Assembly (NCBI RefSeq): GCF_006715085.1
Contig: NZ_VFMM01000004.1
Location: 496,001 to 560,000 of the forward strand
DNA from: Kribbella jejuensis
Lineage (GTDB): Bacteria; Actinomycetota; Actinomycetes; Propionibacteriales; Kribbellaceae
Reading direction: 5' to 3'
DNA: 64,000 nucleotides
Shown here: one piece after another, positions 62,540 through 64,000 of the stretch
Position numbering within the stretch: the first letter of the stretch is position 1
Layout of the letters: each line of letters opens with the position of its first letter
Position numbers and translations under genes: made by a program
Notes under the pieces: generated by a model
Seen by the model: only the letters and a program-made list of their open reading frames with translations
The model's database searches: none
What the model was told of the DNA's origin: nothing

Positions 62540-63771
62540 GCGCGGCTCGGGGTGTTGAGCAGCTCGGTGGACAGGCGGGCGAACTGTTCGTCCAGCTGTT
62601 CGCGGTTCCGGGTGGCTCGTGCGGTCAGGATCTGCGTGATCCGGGCACGATCGTTCGAGAGGGAGGCGACCTGCTTCTCCAGCAGGTCCGCGTCCAGGTC
62701 GGCGATCTGCTGGACCCAGTCGCCGACGCCCATCTCGTTCATCAGCTCGGTGTGCTTGCGCCCGTACGCGATCGCGACCGTCGGCTTGCCGAGCATCAGC
62801 GCGACCAGCACGGTGTGGAACCGGGTGCCGACGACGAGGTCGACCTGGCTGAGCTGGTCCATCACCTCGTCGATCGTCGACAGTTCTTCGAAAACCACCG
62901 GCGGCTCGCCCGGCCCGGTCCACCGCGACCGCGCGTCGGCGAGGATCTCCTCCACCACCGGCAGGTCGTTGAAGTCGCCGATCATCAGCCGGACCCGGTG
63001 CCCGTCGTCGATCAGCGACCGGACGAGCTGCGTCATCTTGCCAACGTACGCCGAACGCACCTCGGCGGCCCGGTTGCGGTCCGACGGCGTCCCGTCGTAC
63101 GCCATCACGCCGACCGCGACCGCGCCGGTGGGCTCCGGGCGAGCGGGCGGTACGGGCAGTGCGAACACGAGGTCCGGGTAGACGCGATCGTCCGGGCCGG
63201 CCATCCGCATCCGGCGCGCCGCGTCGAGCGACGACTGGTCGCGGAACGACCGGTAGTGCGCGAGCCGGCAGGCGGCCCGGAGCAGCCGGCCGGTGACGGG
63301 CTGCTCGGTCGCGGTCGCGCCGACGCTGACGTAGGCGACCTTGGTACCGAACAGCCGTCCGGCCGCGGACACCAGGAACAACGAGTACGGGAACTCCCAC
63401 GGCCGTTGCGCAAGGTCGGTCTCGAACAGTCCCATCCCCGGCAGGATCACCACGTCGTGCCCCGAGACCCAGGCGCCGATCCAGATCGCGTCGGCGACCG
63501 CTCCGATGCCGATCCGCAGCATCGTCAGCACGATGTGCAGCAGCCGCGAGCGCGACCTGCCCGCCGGACGCAACCAGTTCAGCCGGGTGACCCGTAGACC
63601 GTACCGGTCACCGACCGGTTCCGGACCGGTGAACATCGCGTCGAGCACGGCGTCCGGGTGCTCCCGGCGCAGGTACTGCAGCACGGCTTCCAGGCTCGCG
63701 TCGTTCCCGAGGTTGCCGGCGCCGATCCGCCCGAACAACCCCACCCGCTGCTGGACCTGCTCGTGCGGCAC
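62536..63771 (-). CDS. Polysaccharide pyruvyl transferase family protein
   Basis: A 411-residue CsaB/WcaK-type enzyme that adds a ketal pyruvate from phosphoenolpyruvate to a sugar of the polymer. FGRIGAGNLGNDASLEAVL at the start and VDLVVGTRFHTVLVALMLGKPTVAI near 320 are the family's two strongest motifs. Pyruvyl ketals give negative charge and can anchor surface proteins. The gene starts at GTG 63771, directly after the stop of the partial gene upstream. Confidence 0.9.
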   Translation of the reverse strand: MPHEQVQQRVGLFGRIGAGNLGNDASLEAVLQYLRREHPDAVLDAMFTGPEPVGDRYGLRVTRLNWLRPAGRSRSRLLHIVLTMLRIGIGAVADAIWIGAWVSGHDVVILPGMGLFETDLAQRPWEFPYSLFLVSAAGRLFGTKVAYVSVGATATEQPVTGRLLRAACRLAHYRSFRDQSSLDAARRMRMAGPDDRVYPDLVFALPVPPARPEPTGAVAVGVMAYDGTPSDRNRAAEVRSAYVGKMTQLVRSLIDDGHRVRLMIGDFNDLPVVEEILADARSRWTGPGEPPVVFEELSTIDEVMDQLSQVDLVVGTRFHTVLVALMLGKPTVAIAYGRKHTELMNEMGVGDWVQQIADLDADLLEKQVASLSNDRARITQILTARATRNREQLDEQFARLSTELLNTPSRA

Positions 63772-64000
63772 TCAGCTCGCCTCCTGTCCGGCCACTACCG
63801 CGCGCACCGACAGTCCGTCGACCTTGCCGAACGTGGACGGCGGCTCCGCCGGGTACCAGCCGCGCAGCCGCCGCGACACCCGGCTCCCGATCCAGCGGAA
63901 GATCTGGCCGTAGCAGGCGATCCGCTCGCGGACCGGCAACGGCGCCCGGCCGACCGCGGTGAACCAGCTCAGCAGGTATTCGGCCACCAGCCGGACCGCG
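63772..64000 (-). CDS. C-terminal part of an unidentified protein, 5' end outside the window
   Basis: Seventy-five or so final codons of a gene entering from the right. The visible part reads like the end of a sugar-modifying enzyme (LLSWFTAVGRAPLPVRERIACYGQIFRWI), a tail found in some actinobacterial family 2 glycosyltransferases, but too little is visible to be sure. It ends directly at the start of the pyruvyl transferase gene, so it belongs to the same operon. Confidence 0.5.
   Translation of the reverse strand, partial: AVRLVAEYLLSWFTAVGRAPLPVRERIACYGQIFRWIGSRVSRRLRGWYPAEPPSTFGKVDGLSVRAVVAGQEAS

Noticed and set aside
1-64000. CRISPR arrays, tRNA or rRNA genes, insertion sequences, prophage or integrase genes
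   Set aside because: No regularly spaced repeats, cloverleaf-like sequences, transposase or phage motifs were seen on either strand. A dedicated tRNA scan was not possible, so a missed tRNA cannot be fully excluded.

Overview
The window is about 64 kb of very GC-rich, gene-dense DNA with frequent GTG and TTG starts, Shine-Dalgarno-type ribosome sites, many ATGA/GTGA gene overlaps and several leaderless-looking promoters. Gene content (secreted amylopullulanase, ECF41/SigJ-type sigma factor, DUF1989 guanidine genes, fucose- and pyruvate-linked exopolysaccharide genes) fits a soil actinomycete. Kribbella or a close relative in the Propionibacteriales is the best guess, but this is inference from composition and gene style. 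No phage, insertion sequence, CRISPR array, tRNA or rRNA was seen, and no gene-free gap exceeds 300 bases.

Layout. (1) 1-4807: 3' part of a giant secreted dual-GH13 amylopullulanase. (2) 4804-9201: a DoxX-like membrane protein divergent from an ECF41 (SigJ-type) sigma factor that appears to lack region 4, then a diacylglycerol-kinase-like protein, a serine hydrolase and an SDR epimerase. Both divergent start regions carry the ECF41 promoter signature. (3) 9300-19593: a guanidine-I (ykkC) riboswitch followed by a permease, two DUF1989 carboxyguanidine deiminase subunits, a free-standing carboxyltransferase cut down from a guanidine/urea carboxylase, and allophanate hydrolase. An M20 deacylase, an amidohydrolase and an amidase follow. 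(4) 19599-31041: housekeeping and accessory genes: MerR regulator, FAD/Fe-S oxidoreductase, Asp/Glu racemase-like protein, TetR with a DHA2 exporter and a four-copy operator array, ErpA, glycerate kinase, MobA-like transferase, NadA, an alpha/beta hydrolase and a VOC protein. (5) 31097-64000: a long exopolysaccharide or surface-polymer region. It holds glycosyltransferases, a cytidylyltransferase/CDP-alcohol transferase module, polymerase, chain-length regulator, two flippases, initiating sugar transferase, GDP-fucose synthesis, WecG/TagA transferase and pyruvyl transferase. Three paralogous beta-helix proteins, three tandem beta-propeller proteins and a LacI-controlled glucuronate module (uxaC, fructuronate reductase type) lie among them.

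How the parts work together. The guanidine block reads as a nitrogen-scavenging operon: the RNA senses guanidine, the permease imports a substrate, carboxylation gives carboxyguanidine, the DUF1989 pair deiminates it to allophanate, and AtzF releases ammonia and CO2. The biotin carboxylase and biotin carrier domains expected for the first step are absent here, so they must be supplied from elsewhere or the chemistry differs. The polymer region can assemble a fucose-containing, probably pyruvylated exopolysaccharide. Its beta-helix proteins and the uronate catabolic genes suggest that polymer turnover is also encoded. The most unusual points are the biotin-less carboxyltransferase under a guanidine riboswitch, and the sigma factor that has lost its -35-binding domain while its own promoter motifs remain intact.
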